Below, one piece after another: positions 34,532 through 43,102 of a stretch of 64,000 bases of DNA. The translations under genes were made by a program, and so were the position numbers. The notes under the pieces were generated by a model. It was not told the DNA's origin and did no database searches. It saw only the letters and a list, made by a program, of their open reading frames with translations. The stretch's first letter is position 1; the number at the start of each line of letters is the position of its first letter. The stretch is from Bacillus_P idriensis_A (lineage in GTDB: Bacteria > Bacillota > Bacilli > Bacillales > Bacillaceae): NCBI RefSeq assembly GCF_050483325.1, contig NZ_JBCMYF010000001.1, forward strand, positions 124,001-188,000, given 5' to 3'.

Positions 34532-34581
34532 TTATTGTATTACAATAAATTTTTATTAATTTGAATAACGTTTTTATTGTA
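34532..34581 (-). promoter_or_regulatory. Perfect 17-bp palindrome plus half-site upstream of the DUF2975/XRE operon
   Basis: TTATTGTATTACAATAA (34532-34548) is a perfect 8-1-8 inverted repeat, and TTATTGTA recurs at 34574-34581. They lie 48-97 bp upstream of the DUF2975 start. A small XRE protein would bind such a site as a dimer; autoregulation is inference. The rest of 34485-34813 shows only a TATAAT at 34764 that may serve the next gene. Confidence 0.5.
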
Positions 34582-34813
34582 TTTTTTGTTTTAAGCAAAA
34601 ATAAAAAGCATTCCTCATTCAAAGAAATGCTCTATAACTTTAAACCATTAAATATATAACTTGTAGAGCGAAGGGATTGAAGCAGATGGAAGTAGGATTT
34701 CGACTTCAGCCTTACAAAAAAAAGAAGTTCAAGTTAAAAAGGATAAATGCTCTTTAATTCTTGTATAATATGGATGAAATATCATTAGGAGATGAAAGTT
34801 AGGAGAAAAAGAT

Positions 34814-35980
34814 ATGCCGTTAGAAAAATTGATTGACCGAAGAAAAACACATTCTGTGAAATGGTACATAGAGGATCAAGATATGATTCCATTATGCATT
34901 GCAGATATGGATTTTCAAGTTTCAGAAGAAATAGTCAATGCGATAAGTCAAAAAGCAATGCACGGAATATATGGGTACAGTACATTTTGTGAACGATATT
35001 TTGATGCTGTTCAATATTGGTGGAAAACACAGTACGATTGGGAGTTAAAACGGGAGTGGATTTCTTTTAGCCCGGGTATTATTCCTGGAATAAATTTATT
35101 ATTACAAGCTTTAACACAGCGGGGTGATGCTGTGATCGTACAGGATCCAGTATATTATCCTTTCTTTTCAACAATTGAAACACAAGGCTGTACATTATTA
35201 AGTAATTCTCTTATTTATTCTAATGGTACATATACAATGAATTTTGAAGACTTTGAGGAAAAAGCATCCCGTCCCGATACGAAAATCTTTATTTTGTGCA
35301 GCCCTCACAATCCGGTTGGAAGAGTTTGGACCAAGAAGGAATTGCGAAAGATTGGGGAAATCTGCGAGAAACATGGGGTTTATGTGATTTCAGATGAAAT
35401 GCATGGAGATTTAACATACTCTGGTAATAAACATACACCGTTTGCAACTGTTCATCCCGGCCATTTAAAGTTTTCAATTACATGTGCTGCCCCAAGCAAA
35501 ACATTTAATATTGCAGGAATGCAAAGCTCTATTTTTATAATTCCGAATAAAGCAGTGAAAGAAAGATATGAAACGCTTTTAATGGGATACGGATTAATGC
35601 GTCCAAATGCTTTTGCTGTGGAAGGAACGATTGCCGCTTACTATAATGGTTTGCCTTGGCTTCAAGATGTAAAAAGTTATTTAGAAAGTAATCTCCAGTA
35701 TGTATGTTCCTTTTTAGAACAAAATATACCGTCCATTAAAGTAGTGAAACCTGAAGCGACCCATTTGATTTGGCTGGATTGCCGTGAACTTGGTATTCCA
35801 TCTGATGAATTGCATACGTTTTTCTTAGAAAAGGCAAGAGTTCGTCTTGATGAAGGAATGAAGTTCGGTAAAGGCGGGGGTGGGTTTGAGCGTATAAATA
35901 TTGCATGTCCTCGTGAAGTCCTGACTGAAGCACTCTTAAGAATGAAAACGGCTGTCAATGGAAAAGAAGAAACCTGCTGA
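34814..35980 (+). CDS. patB: PatB/MalY-type PLP aminotransferase (cystathionine beta-lyase)
   Basis: PLP fold-type I enzyme of the MalY/PatB group, which splits cystathionine or related C-S bonds and is cytoplasmic. 388 residues, the family's usual length. Motifs: IPLCIADMDFQ near the N-terminus, FSPGIIPGINLLLQAL, CSPHNPVGRVW, VISDEMHGDL (Asp binding the pyridine nitrogen) and the Schiff-base Lys229 in APSKTFNIAGMQ. Starts at ATG after AGGAG. A weak inverted repeat CCTGCTG/CCGGCAGG spans the stop. The CutC gene follows 57 bp later, on the same strand. Confidence 0.9.
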   Translation: MPLEKLIDRRKTHSVKWYIEDQDMIPLCIADMDFQVSEEIVNAISQKAMHGIYGYSTFCERYFDAVQYWWKTQYDWELKREWISFSPGIIPGINLLLQALTQRGDAVIVQDPVYYPFFSTIETQGCTLLSNSLIYSNGTYTMNFEDFEEKASRPDTKIFILCSPHNPVGRVWTKKELRKIGEICEKHGVYVISDEMHGDLTYSGNKHTPFATVHPGHLKFSITCAAPSKTFNIAGMQSSIFIIPNKAVKERYETLLMGYGLMRPNAFAVEGTIAAYYNGLPWLQDVKSYLESNLQYVCSFLEQNIPSIKVVKPEATHLIWLDCRELGIPSDELHTFFLEKARVRLDEGMKFGKGGGGFERINIACPREVLTEALLRMKTAVNGKEETC

Positions 35981-36037
35981 CGTTTTCGCCGGCAGGATTG
36001 TATTTATTTGACGAAAAAATGTTAGGAGGACATAAAT

Positions 36038-36721
36038 ATGATTATTGAAGCTATATCAGATTCAATTGAAGATGCAAAAATTGCACAAGCAGCGGGTGCC
36101 GATCGAATCGAATTAGTCACAGGATTGATGGAAGGAGGGCTGACTCCCAGTTATGGCTTAATTAAAAGTGTCTGCAGTGAATTAACGATTCCCGTAAATG
36201 TGATGATTCGTCCGCATAGCCGGAGTTTTTGCTATTCGGATGAAGACTTGAATATTATGTTAGAAGATATTGAAATCTGCCGGGAATTAGGGGCAGCAGG
36301 AGTTGTTTTTGGTGCTCTTACAAATGATAAAAAAATAGATGAAGAGAAGCTTACTAAGTTAATACAAGCTTCAAAAGGGTTAGATATAACCTTTCACAGG
36401 GCATTTGATGAGGTTGATGATCTATACACTGCAATAGGTGTGCTTCAGAATTACCCTGAAATTTCCAGAATCCTCACATCCGGCAGCAAGCAAACAGCAC
36501 CAGAAGCGATAGGAGAGTTGAGGCAGCTGACAGATCGTTCGGAAGGTACGGGTCTTTCAATTATGGCAGGTTCAGGGTTAACACTCCAAAATTTGCAGAC
36601 ATTCTTAGAAAAAGTAAATGTGAGGGAAATACATTTTGGTTCCGGAATTCGTTTTGAATCAAGCTTTATGAATCCAATAGATCCAAATAAATTAAAAGCA
36701 ATCAGGAAAATTGTTTCATAA
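36038..36721 (+). CDS. cutC: CutC family protein
   Basis: TIM-barrel protein of the CutC family, historically linked to copper homeostasis; its true activity is unsettled. 227 residues, near the usual 230-250. Family motifs: AGADRIELVTGLMEGGLTPS (residues 19-38), VMIRPHSRSFCYS, GVVFGALT, ITFHRAFDEV and LSIMAGSGLTLQN. Start ATG after TTAGGAGG. A second, truncated copy of its 3' third lies at 42182-42430. Confidence 0.93.
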   Translation: MIIEAISDSIEDAKIAQAAGADRIELVTGLMEGGLTPSYGLIKSVCSELTIPVNVMIRPHSRSFCYSDEDLNIMLEDIEICRELGAAGVVFGALTNDKKIDEEKLTKLIQASKGLDITFHRAFDEVDDLYTAIGVLQNYPEISRILTSGSKQTAPEAIGELRQLTDRSEGTGLSIMAGSGLTLQNLQTFLEKVNVREIHFGSGIRFESSFMNPIDPNKLKAIRKIVS

Positions 36722-36828
36722 AAAAAGAGTGGAAATCGTAATATCCATCACAATTCGCTTTTTCCTAATTTTAGAGACTATTTAAAGTGAGGAATACAAT
36801 CCTCAATCAAACGTTCTAACAGGAACTA

Positions 36829-36866
36829 AGAGCCTGCAGACATTCCTAAATGACTGCAGGCTTTTA
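36829..36866. terminator. Hairpin between cutC and tatC (convergent genes)
   Basis: AGCCTGCAG / CTGCAGGCT stem with a 14-base loop; CTTTTAG follows on the plus strand. The T run is short, so efficiency is uncertain. Confidence 0.55.
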
Positions 36867-36871
36867 GTCGT

Positions 36872-37618
36872 TTATGATGTTTTTTTCATTGGAACCACGG
36901 TCTCAGGCTGCTTTGGATGTTTTTTTCTATATACGAATTTGGATAAGGTCACGCTAATTTCATATAAAACGAATAGAGGTACGATTACTAGAATATCTGA
37001 AATAAGATCAGGGGGAGTGATGAAAATAGCAATCAGAGTAAGTAAAAAGTAAGAGATCTTTCTTGCTTTAGTGAGCAGCATCGGGTTAATAACACCAATT
37101 GAGGTAAGAAACATAGCTATTAAGGGTATTTCAAAAAGCAAACCAAATGGCAGTGTCAGGTTGATCATAAACTTGAAATATTTTTCTGCAGTATACATGG
37201 TTTCAAATTGCCCTGCTGATAAGGAAAGTAAAAAACTTAGAACAAGCGGATAGACGACAAAATACCCAAATGACAGACCGGCAATAAATAAACTAAACAA
37301 CCCTGGAATGTAGGCTAACGCCGATTTCCGTTCCTTTACAGTTAATGCAGGTTTTACAAACAGCCAGGTTTGATAAGCTGCAAGTGGAATGGTGAGTGCG
37401 ATGGCAATGATTCCTGAAATCATAAAATAGACCCACAGGATTTCACTTGGTCCTAAAACAGCTAAGTTATGGCCCAGATCCCGAACCAGCCATTCGTATA
37501 TTTCCCGTACATAAAAAAATGAACCGAATAAAAGAATGGTAAAAAACACGAAGACAAAAATTAATCGTTTTCTTAGCTCTCCAAGGTGATTAACAAAAGA
37601 TAACTCATTATTATTCAT
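36872..37618 (-). CDS. tatC: Sec-independent translocase subunit TatC
   Basis: Six-span membrane receptor for twin-arginine signal peptides. 248 residues from ATG 37618 (GGGAGAAG upstream); a longer frame from 37657 lacks a better site. The N-terminal cytoplasmic motif SFVNHLGELRKRLIF, the first periplasmic loop and PFGLLFEIPL with the conserved Phe/Glu region are typical. It lies about 67 bp downstream of tatA and about 1.6 kb downstream of the start of a twin-arginine phosphoesterase, forming a likely dedicated unit. Confidence 0.95.
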   Translation of the reverse strand: MNNNELSFVNHLGELRKRLIFVFVFFTILLFGSFFYVREIYEWLVRDLGHNLAVLGPSEILWVYFMISGIIAIALTIPLAAYQTWLFVKPALTVKERKSALAYIPGLFSLFIAGLSFGYFVVYPLVLSFLLSLSAGQFETMYTAEKYFKFMINLTLPFGLLFEIPLIAMFLTSIGVINPMLLTKARKISYFLLTLIAIFITPPDLISDILVIVPLFVLYEISVTLSKFVYRKKHPKQPETVVPMKKTS

Positions 37619-37684
37619 ATAAGCTTCTCCCTTTTTTGAAATAAGAGGAAGATGCAAACTTGGCGTTTACATCTTCCGGAATGT

Positions 37685-37864
37685 TTACTTAGTCTGGCTG
37701 TTATCTTCTTTTTCGTCTGATATGATATCCTTTGCTGAGTTCTTAAATTCTCTTATTGTATTTCCGAATGCACGGCCGATTTCCGGAAGCTTAGATGGTC
37801 CAAATACGATAAGAGCGATAATCAGAATTAGGATTAGACCAGGGACACCTATATTTTGCAGCAT
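37685..37864 (-). CDS. tatA: Twin-arginine translocase subunit TatA
   Basis: A 59-residue protein too short for many gene finders. It reads MLQNIGVPGLILILIIALIVFGPSKLPEIGRAFGNTI in the first part: one membrane segment (about 7-21), the FGPSKLPEIGRAFG hinge and an amphipathic helix with a charged tail (SDEKEDNSQTK). GGAGGA lies seven bases before the ATG. It forms the translocation pore with TatC, encoded next. The length resembles TatAy/TatAc of B. subtilis. Confidence 0.95.
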   Translation of the reverse strand: MLQNIGVPGLILILIIALIVFGPSKLPEIGRAFGNTIREFKNSAKDIISDEKEDNSQTK

Positions 37865-38048
37865 GATAATTCCTCCATTTTTTTTCAGTCAGTAATTAAT
37901 CGGGTTTTGGATATTTTACAGTTTTATCGTATCTATTTTAATAACCGTATTAGCCTATCTTCGGAAAAGAGTACGACAAGACTTGTAAACGTGAACAATA
38001 TCAAAACGTAAAACGATAATTTATTCGAAAACAGCCTTTTTATAAGAA

Positions 38049-39263
38049 TTAGCTGTTCGGCATTTTTTCCTTCTCTTCCGTATCTAAAGGCAGAGGATTC
38101 ATACTTTGATCATTCGCAGTTAAATCAATTCCATAGTCCTTAGCAAAAACCATATGCGTTTCAACAAGTACGCCTTCTTTGTTTTCATCTAAATGGAATA
38201 CCCGTGCTCCGCGAAGTCTGTTTCTTTGAGCACCTGAAAGTCCGTAAGTTCCAAAGCCTGTGTTTCCGGCGTATCCAAGCAGAATTCCATAATAATTGCC
38301 GCAGTATGTGTTCACATGATCATGTCCGCAGAATACTCCTTTAACGTCTCCGCGCTCAAGCATGGCTGAAAATAAACCGCCGTTTACTGGTCCTGGACAT
38401 TCATCTTCATTTCGTTCTCCAACAATTTGATGTTTGGCCACTGCAGCCTCATGGCTTGCTTGTGTTCTTACATCAACGCCTCCATGCCACATAAAACGAT
38501 GCTCCCATAAAGGAATATGAATGAACACAAGTGAAGGTACTTTATATCCGTATTGTCTTTCAAGTCTTTTAGATTGTTCATAATACCAGTTTACTTGATT
38601 AAAACGGAGCCAGTCCCAAGTCGGATATCCCTTAAAATCTTGCCCGGCGATTTGTGATGGAGCATATCTGCCGCTGTCAAGCAGCCATAGGTTAAATGCA
38701 GCTTTATTGCCTTTTGAATGTCTAATGAGGAGGTTCATATTGCCTGTACCAGATAGGCCTTTTTCACCTGGCTCGTTCATATTATATTTGTACTTCATAT
38801 AAAATTGCAGCATCGCTTTTTCGTCCATTCCGCTCTTTGGTGTGGAGTCTTCATCATGGTTTCCAAACGTAACCGCCCACTTAATCCCTCTTTTTTCCAT
38901 TGGTTGAGCAACATTATTCAAGGCTAGCTTCATTTCTAGTTCTGAGTCACAGCCTGATGAAATATTGTCACCGTTCAGTACTACAAAATCAGGCTTTTCT
39001 GAATCAAGGACTTTTTCCATCAATTCAAGTGTCCTGCGATCAATTCGCTCATCATCCTGAGTATCGTTAAATTGGACGACCTTAAACTTTCCATTTGAGT
39101 TGAAGTGAAGCTTAGCATTTGGTTTTTTTTCAGCATGTACAGTGTTCGTTATTAGGTTCCCGGGAAGCCCAGTAGTCGCAAGTGTTAAAGCGAGTGTACT
39201 CATTCCGCCTATTTTTATAAAACTCCTTCTGTCCAGTCCTTTTTGCTGATCTTGATTATTCAT
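38049..39263 (-). CDS. Metallophosphoesterase with twin-arginine signal peptide
   Basis: Calcineurin-like phosphoesterase exported by Tat. The 404-residue protein starts at ATG 39263 (GGAGG seven bases upstream). Twin-arginine motif DRRSFIK at 11-17, hydrophobic core to about residue 40 and a likely cleavage after HAE or VHA near 44. The catalytic domain begins at FKVVQFNDTQDDE. Metal motifs follow: GDN (98-100), GNHDE (134-138), an FIHIPLWEH His and GHDH. The first motif reads Asp67-Thr-Gln69 where the family normally has Asp-x-His, so one metal ligand is changed. Substrate unknown. It is the obvious candidate substrate of the adjacent TatAC, an arrangement like phoD-tatAd-tatCd. Confidence 0.9.
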   Translation of the reverse strand: MNNQDQQKGLDRRSFIKIGGMSTLALTLATTGLPGNLITNTVHAEKKPNAKLHFNSNGKFKVVQFNDTQDDERIDRRTLELMEKVLDSEKPDFVVLNGDNISSGCDSELEMKLALNNVAQPMEKRGIKWAVTFGNHDEDSTPKSGMDEKAMLQFYMKYKYNMNEPGEKGLSGTGNMNLLIRHSKGNKAAFNLWLLDSGRYAPSQIAGQDFKGYPTWDWLRFNQVNWYYEQSKRLERQYGYKVPSLVFIHIPLWEHRFMWHGGVDVRTQASHEAAVAKHQIVGERNEDECPGPVNGGLFSAMLERGDVKGVFCGHDHVNTYCGNYYGILLGYAGNTGFGTYGLSGAQRNRLRGARVFHLDENKEGVLVETHMVFAKDYGIDLTANDQSMNPLPLDTEEKEKMPNS

Positions 39264-39632
39264 ATAAAACCCTCCAATGAAATAAATGATTGATTTGCAT
39301 AACAATAGTAAAGGAGAATCATTTATGTAATGCTGCAAGCATTCACTACGTAAATGGAGATGGCGCCACGATCCCCGTTAGCTACATTTCTATCATAAGA
39401 TAAAATTATTGATAGATTATTAAACAAAACAGCAAAGGAAGTAAAAAAAACAAAACAAAAAACAAAAAAGCAAAAATAAACCGCTGAATTCACTAGAAAA
39501 AGAAGCTTTTTAGAATTGTAATGAGATAAAACATTAAGGAAACGCACAGAGTAGACTTTTGAATTTGTTTTTATTTTTGATTCATTTTACAAACGTTAAT
39601 ATTTTTCCAGTCTATTATTTATATTCCTTTTT

Positions 39633-39673
39633 TATAATGGATTAATCCAAAACAAAACAAAACAAAATGGAGG
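39633..39673 (+). promoter_or_regulatory. Leader of the DeoR gene: -10 box, AAAAC repeat, ribosome site
   Basis: TATAAT (39633-39638) is followed by three AAAAC units and a final AAAA (39649-39667), then GGAGG (39669-39673) six bases before the ATG. No good -35 box was found. The preceding 39264-39632 holds an A-rich run (39420-39480) and nothing coding. Confidence 0.4.
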
Positions 39674-39679
39674 AAAGAA

Positions 39680-40471
39680 ATGAAAATGAATGAAAGATAT
39701 AAAGCGATAATCAGAGAGCTGGAAATAAAAAATAAGATTGGCGTCGCAGATATAGCTATAAAATTAAATGTGACTCCTGAAACAATCAGAAAAGATCTGA
39801 GTGCACTTGAAGAGAAAAAGAAATTGCGCAGAATTCATGGCGGAGCCATCCAATATCTTGGTGTGATTAAAGAGCCTCATTTCAATAGAAAAGTCGGAAT
39901 CTTTCATCCTCAGAAAAAAATGATTGGAGAAGCTGCGGCAACTTTTATTATGGATGGAGATTTAGTAGCACTTGATGTAGGCACAACAATCTTTCAAATT
40001 GCAAGTGCTATTAAAGACGTCAAAAATGTAACCATCGTGACCAATTCTCTAACAGCAGCTGAACTATTAAATAGCCGGATTGAAAACAGGTTATTTGATG
40101 GAAAAGTCATTGTCCTTGGAGGTACTACCAATCCTTTGCAGCGTTCAATCAGCGGGTCCATAACCAATAAGTTATTGGAGCAATTTTATTTTGACAAAGC
40201 CTTTATTTCATGCGGGGGAATAAACAAAGATGGAATTTGTGATTTCAATGTAGAGGAAGCAACGGCTTCTTCTATTATGATGAAGAGATCAAGACAAACA
40301 ATTGTTGCAGCTGATTCTTCTAAACTGAATCAAAGGGCTCTTTTCCATATAGGGCCGTTCTCTGCAATTGATTGTCTGATTACTGATCAAAAAATGCCGG
40401 TTGATTGGTCTAAAGATCCAGTTATTGGTGGCGTAGATTGGATAACTGTAGGTGACGCCAATGAGAGTTGA
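39680..40471 (+). CDS. DeoR-family transcriptional regulator
   Basis: 263 residues. N-terminal DeoR helix-turn-helix (VADIAIKLNVTPETIRKDLSAL, residues 22-43, then RRIHGGAI) and a C-terminal sugar-phosphate-binding DeoRC domain with VALDVGTTIFQIA, VTNSLTAAELL, GGTTNPL and VAADSSKLNQRA. Members usually repress sugar-phosphate catabolic genes and are released by the phosphorylated sugar. The PHP-domain gene overlaps its last codons, so the two are co-transcribed and likely act on the same metabolite, which is unknown. Confidence 0.92.
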   Translation: MKMNERYKAIIRELEIKNKIGVADIAIKLNVTPETIRKDLSALEEKKKLRRIHGGAIQYLGVIKEPHFNRKVGIFHPQKKMIGEAAATFIMDGDLVALDVGTTIFQIASAIKDVKNVTIVTNSLTAAELLNSRIENRLFDGKVIVLGGTTNPLQRSISGSITNKLLEQFYFDKAFISCGGINKDGICDFNVEEATASSIMMKRSRQTIVAADSSKLNQRALFHIGPFSAIDCLITDQKMPVDWSKDPVIGGVDWITVGDANES

Positions 40472-41489
40472 TTATCACGTTCATCTGGAAGAAGGTCCGT
40501 ATACATCGAAATGGCTGAAAAAAACCTATCAAAACCTTCTATTGGGACAGCATTCGACAGAAGAAAAAACCTCAAAACAATGGGCTGTTCAATCTGTGCA
40601 AAAGTTATCTGATAGGTTGACAAAAGGTGCTTATGATCCTATCTGGCTTGATTTATATCTAGAAAATGCGAAAAGAAAAGGGATCAAAGAAGTCGGGATT
40701 GTAGATCATTTATATCGATTTACAGATTGCCGGACATATTTTGAAAAAAATATGATGCTTGATGAAAGTCCGATTGGCCGTTTACAAAAGCGATGGTTAG
40801 ACCTGGTCATGACAGAAAGCATGGATCATTTTGCGGAATCTATTACAAAAAATAAAGAAAAATGGGCAAAGCAAGGTGTGCAATTAAAGATAGGAATAGA
40901 AGCAGACTACTTTGAAGATGAGGAAGAGGCTTTATCTGAATTGCTTTCTAAGCATGATTGGGATTTTATTAATGGCTCTGTTCATTTTGTCAATGGATGG
41001 GGATTTGATAATCCAAAAACAACTGATGAATTTGAAAAGTATGATGTAAATGTTTTATATGAAACCTTCTTTAGAATCGTTGAAAAAGCAATCAGAAGCG
41101 GCTTATTTGACTATATTTCCCACCTGGATAATATTAAAGTCTTTGGCTACCGGCCAAATGATGATCTTTTGCATACCCTGTATAAAAGGATAGTAAAAGC
41201 TTTAAGGGATATGGATGCAGCAACAGAGTTTAACGCGGGTTTATATTATCGATTCCCGGTAAAGGAAATGTGTCCGAGTGAACCATTTCTTGATCTATTA
41301 ATTGAAAATAAGATACCATTGCTCCTATCCTCTGATGCCCATTTTCCAGAAGACATAGGTTCTTTCCTAGATGAAAACATAGAGATGCTGATTAATAAAG
41401 GGGTAAAAGAAATCGTTACTTTTGATAAAAGGGAACGAATGATGAAGCCTCTTTCAATTGAGGAATCTTCATTGAATATCCAGCGTTAG
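40461..41489 (+). CDS. PHP-domain metal-dependent phosphoesterase (HisK-type)
   Basis: 342 residues with the four PHP metal motifs: DYHVHLEEG at the start, EVGIVDHLYRF, KIGIEADYFEDEEE and, near the end, ISHLDNIKVFG and LLSSDAHFPEDIG. The layout matches histidinol-phosphatase-like PHP proteins, but with no his genes nearby and a DeoR partner, a sugar-phosphate or related ester is more likely; this is inference. I chose ATG 40461, six bases after AGGTGA, over a GTG at 40452. It overlaps the DeoR gene by 11 bases. Confidence 0.88.
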   Translation: MRVDYHVHLEEGPYTSKWLKKTYQNLLLGQHSTEEKTSKQWAVQSVQKLSDRLTKGAYDPIWLDLYLENAKRKGIKEVGIVDHLYRFTDCRTYFEKNMMLDESPIGRLQKRWLDLVMTESMDHFAESITKNKEKWAKQGVQLKIGIEADYFEDEEEALSELLSKHDWDFINGSVHFVNGWGFDNPKTTDEFEKYDVNVLYETFFRIVEKAIRSGLFDYISHLDNIKVFGYRPNDDLLHTLYKRIVKALRDMDAATEFNAGLYYRFPVKEMCPSEPFLDLLIENKIPLLLSSDAHFPEDIGSFLDENIEMLINKGVKEIVTFDKRERMMKPLSIEESSLNIQR

Positions 41490-41670
41490 AACAAAAAGCA
41501 GAAAAAGCACCTGAAATCATAATTTATTGGGTTCCCTTTTGTTTTATTCCCATACCCGCTTGTATTTATAAAACTCGTACGTCTAGTAATTTCAATTTGT
41601 TTTTAGTAAAATAGCTTTTAGCAATTGAAAAAACATTAGTCTGAGTTGAAAAAATATGAGGTGATTCGAA

Positions 41671-42090
41671 ATGTCCCATTTAACAATACATACGGGTTAC
41701 AATGAAGAAGATACGTTTTTTATACGTTATAATTTAATTAAACACAATAAAAGTAAAGTTGCCTATACGGAAGAAGAAAAAATTAATTTTGTTTTAAAAG
41801 ATGAAGATGGCCGCATTCTTGGTGGACTTGTTGGACATATAGATTGGGAATGTTTTTTCATTGATGTTTTATGGGTAGACGAGTTATTGCGTGGGCAAAG
41901 AAAAGGACAGGAATTAATTCAAAAGGCTGAAGCTTTTGCTCGTGAAAAAAGTTGCAGGTTCATGCGATTAGAAACATTTAGTTTTCAGGCTCCTGAATTT
42001 TATAAAAAGCTAGGATTCAAAGAAATGGGGAAACTAGAGGATTTCCCAAAAGGGTTTTCTCATTATTATATGTACAAACATCTGAAATAA
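41671..42090 (+). CDS. GNAT family N-acetyltransferase
   Basis: 139 residues with the acetyl-CoA fold: GRILGGLVGHIDWECFFIDVLWVDELLRGQRKGQELIQKAE holds strands 3-4 and the pyrophosphate-binding loop (RGQRKGQ, a variant of R/QxxGxG/A), and FYKKLGFKEMG is the typical last motif. Start after GAGGTGA. Substrate unknown. Its own terminator follows. Confidence 0.88.
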   Translation: MSHLTIHTGYNEEDTFFIRYNLIKHNKSKVAYTEEEKINFVLKDEDGRILGGLVGHIDWECFFIDVLWVDELLRGQRKGQELIQKAEAFAREKSCRFMRLETFSFQAPEFYKKLGFKEMGKLEDFPKGFSHYYMYKHLK

Positions 42091-42120
42091 TGAGCAATCC
42101 TTTTCATGCATAACAGTCTT

Positions 42121-42156
42121 AACCTTACTACACTTTATTTGTAGTAAGGTTTTTTG
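42121..42156 (+). terminator. Terminator of the acetyltransferase gene
   Basis: AACCTTACTACA / TGTAGTAAGGTT perfect 12-bp stem, 7-base loop, TTTTTT. Confidence 0.9.
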
Positions 42157-42181
42157 TTTTTGAAAGTCCAATTTAAAAGTA

Positions 42182-42430
42182 CGCACATCAGGCATCGAAG
42201 ATAAAGCTATAGAAGCAATAGAAGAGCTGAGTCAGCTAGCAGATATATCAGCCGGTACGGGTCTTTCAATTATGGCAGGATCAGGGTTAACACCTCAAAA
42301 CTTACCTGCATTCTTAGAAAAGGAGAACGTGAGAGAAGTTCACTTTGGTTCGGGAATCCAGTATGAATCGAATTATAATAACCCTATCAATCGCCTTCAA
42401 ATAAGAGCGATCAGGAAAATAGCAGAATAA
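42182..42430 (+). pseudogene. 3' fragment of a second cutC gene
   Basis: An 83-codon open stretch to a TAA, without start or ribosome site, aligns with the last third of the intact CutC at 36038-36721: GTGLSIMAGSGLT, LEKENVREVHFGSGI and AIRKIAE against GTGLSIMAGSGLT, LEKVNVREIHFGSGI and AIRKIVS. Differences are mostly conservative and frame is kept, so it is a diverged paralogue that lost its 5' two-thirds, not an exact recent copy. The break is just downstream of the acetyltransferase terminator. Confidence 0.85.
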
Positions 42431-42441
42431 TACGGGAATGC

Positions 42442-42477
42442 AAAAAAGCTGCAAGCATTAATGCCTGCAGCTTTTTT
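42442..42477. terminator. Bidirectional terminator
   Basis: AAAAAAGCTGCA / TGCAGCTTTTTT stem, extended inward by GCATTAATGC, between the cutC fragment and the convergent secreted-protein gene. T runs exist on both strands. Confidence 0.9.
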
Positions 42478-42490
42478 ATACTATTTTTTC

Positions 42491-43102
42491 TTACTTAATT
42501 TCAATTGCTGAAGCCTTGTTGTTCCAATCCGAAGCCATATTAGCTGTTTTGCCATACCAATCGGAATGTCTAAACAGCACTCCTCTGCCGTAGCCTTGGC
42601 TAGAAGTGTGCTCCCAAAGCGTCGTTGAGTAACTTGAAGAAGGTGAAGCGGTGCTTAAGGAAGAGATTCTATCATTCCAGCTAGAAGGCAGATTTTTAAA
42701 GCCGTCTCTCCAATAAATATACGCGCCGCCTTTATTTTTATAATCATAGAAATCGGTACAGCATGGTCCGGTGCCCATGATCCCGGCTTTGTTTTCAACT
42801 CGCTGTTTATCTTTTTCGATAAAGGCATCCAAGGTTTCCCTGCTTGTAAATCCATACGCCAGCCAATCGCCATTTTTGTTCTGTTTAGGCAAAACCATGG
42901 TTATTTTTATGTCTTCATTTGCGGTTTTGTCATTCATTTCTGCAGCGTTCACATCTTTTCCATCAACATTTAAATAGTGAAACGATTTAATCATATAATT
43001 ATTTGCCTGTGTGTTTTCGGCCGCAGCAGTTCCATTAGAAAAGGAGAAAATGGACAATAAACAAAAAGAAACAGCTAAGACAAGACTGTAAATCTTCTTC
43101 AA
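42491..43102 (-). CDS. Secreted beta/gamma-crystallin-like protein (inhibitor I36 type)
   Basis: About 203 residues with a signal peptide (LKKIYSLVLAVSFCLLSIFS, cleavage likely near TAAA-EN at about residue 28). The C-terminal half (about 115-200) has paired motifs, GGAYIYWRDGFKNLPSSWNDRISSL and GRGVLFRHSDWYGKTANMASDWNNKASAI, that fit the two Greek-key motifs of beta/gamma-crystallin folds such as peptidase inhibitor family I36. The middle domain is unknown. I chose a TTG start at 43102, eight bases after GGGAG; a GTG at 43111 overlaps the ribosome site. Inhibitory activity is not shown. Confidence 0.65.
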   Translation of the reverse strand: MKKIYSLVLAVSFCLLSIFSFSNGTAAAENTQANNYMIKSFHYLNVDGKDVNAAEMNDKTANEDIKITMVLPKQNKNGDWLAYGFTSRETLDAFIEKDKQRVENKAGIMGTGPCCTDFYDYKNKGGAYIYWRDGFKNLPSSWNDRISSLSTASPSSSYSTTLWEHTSSQGYGRGVLFRHSDWYGKTANMASDWNNKASAIEIK

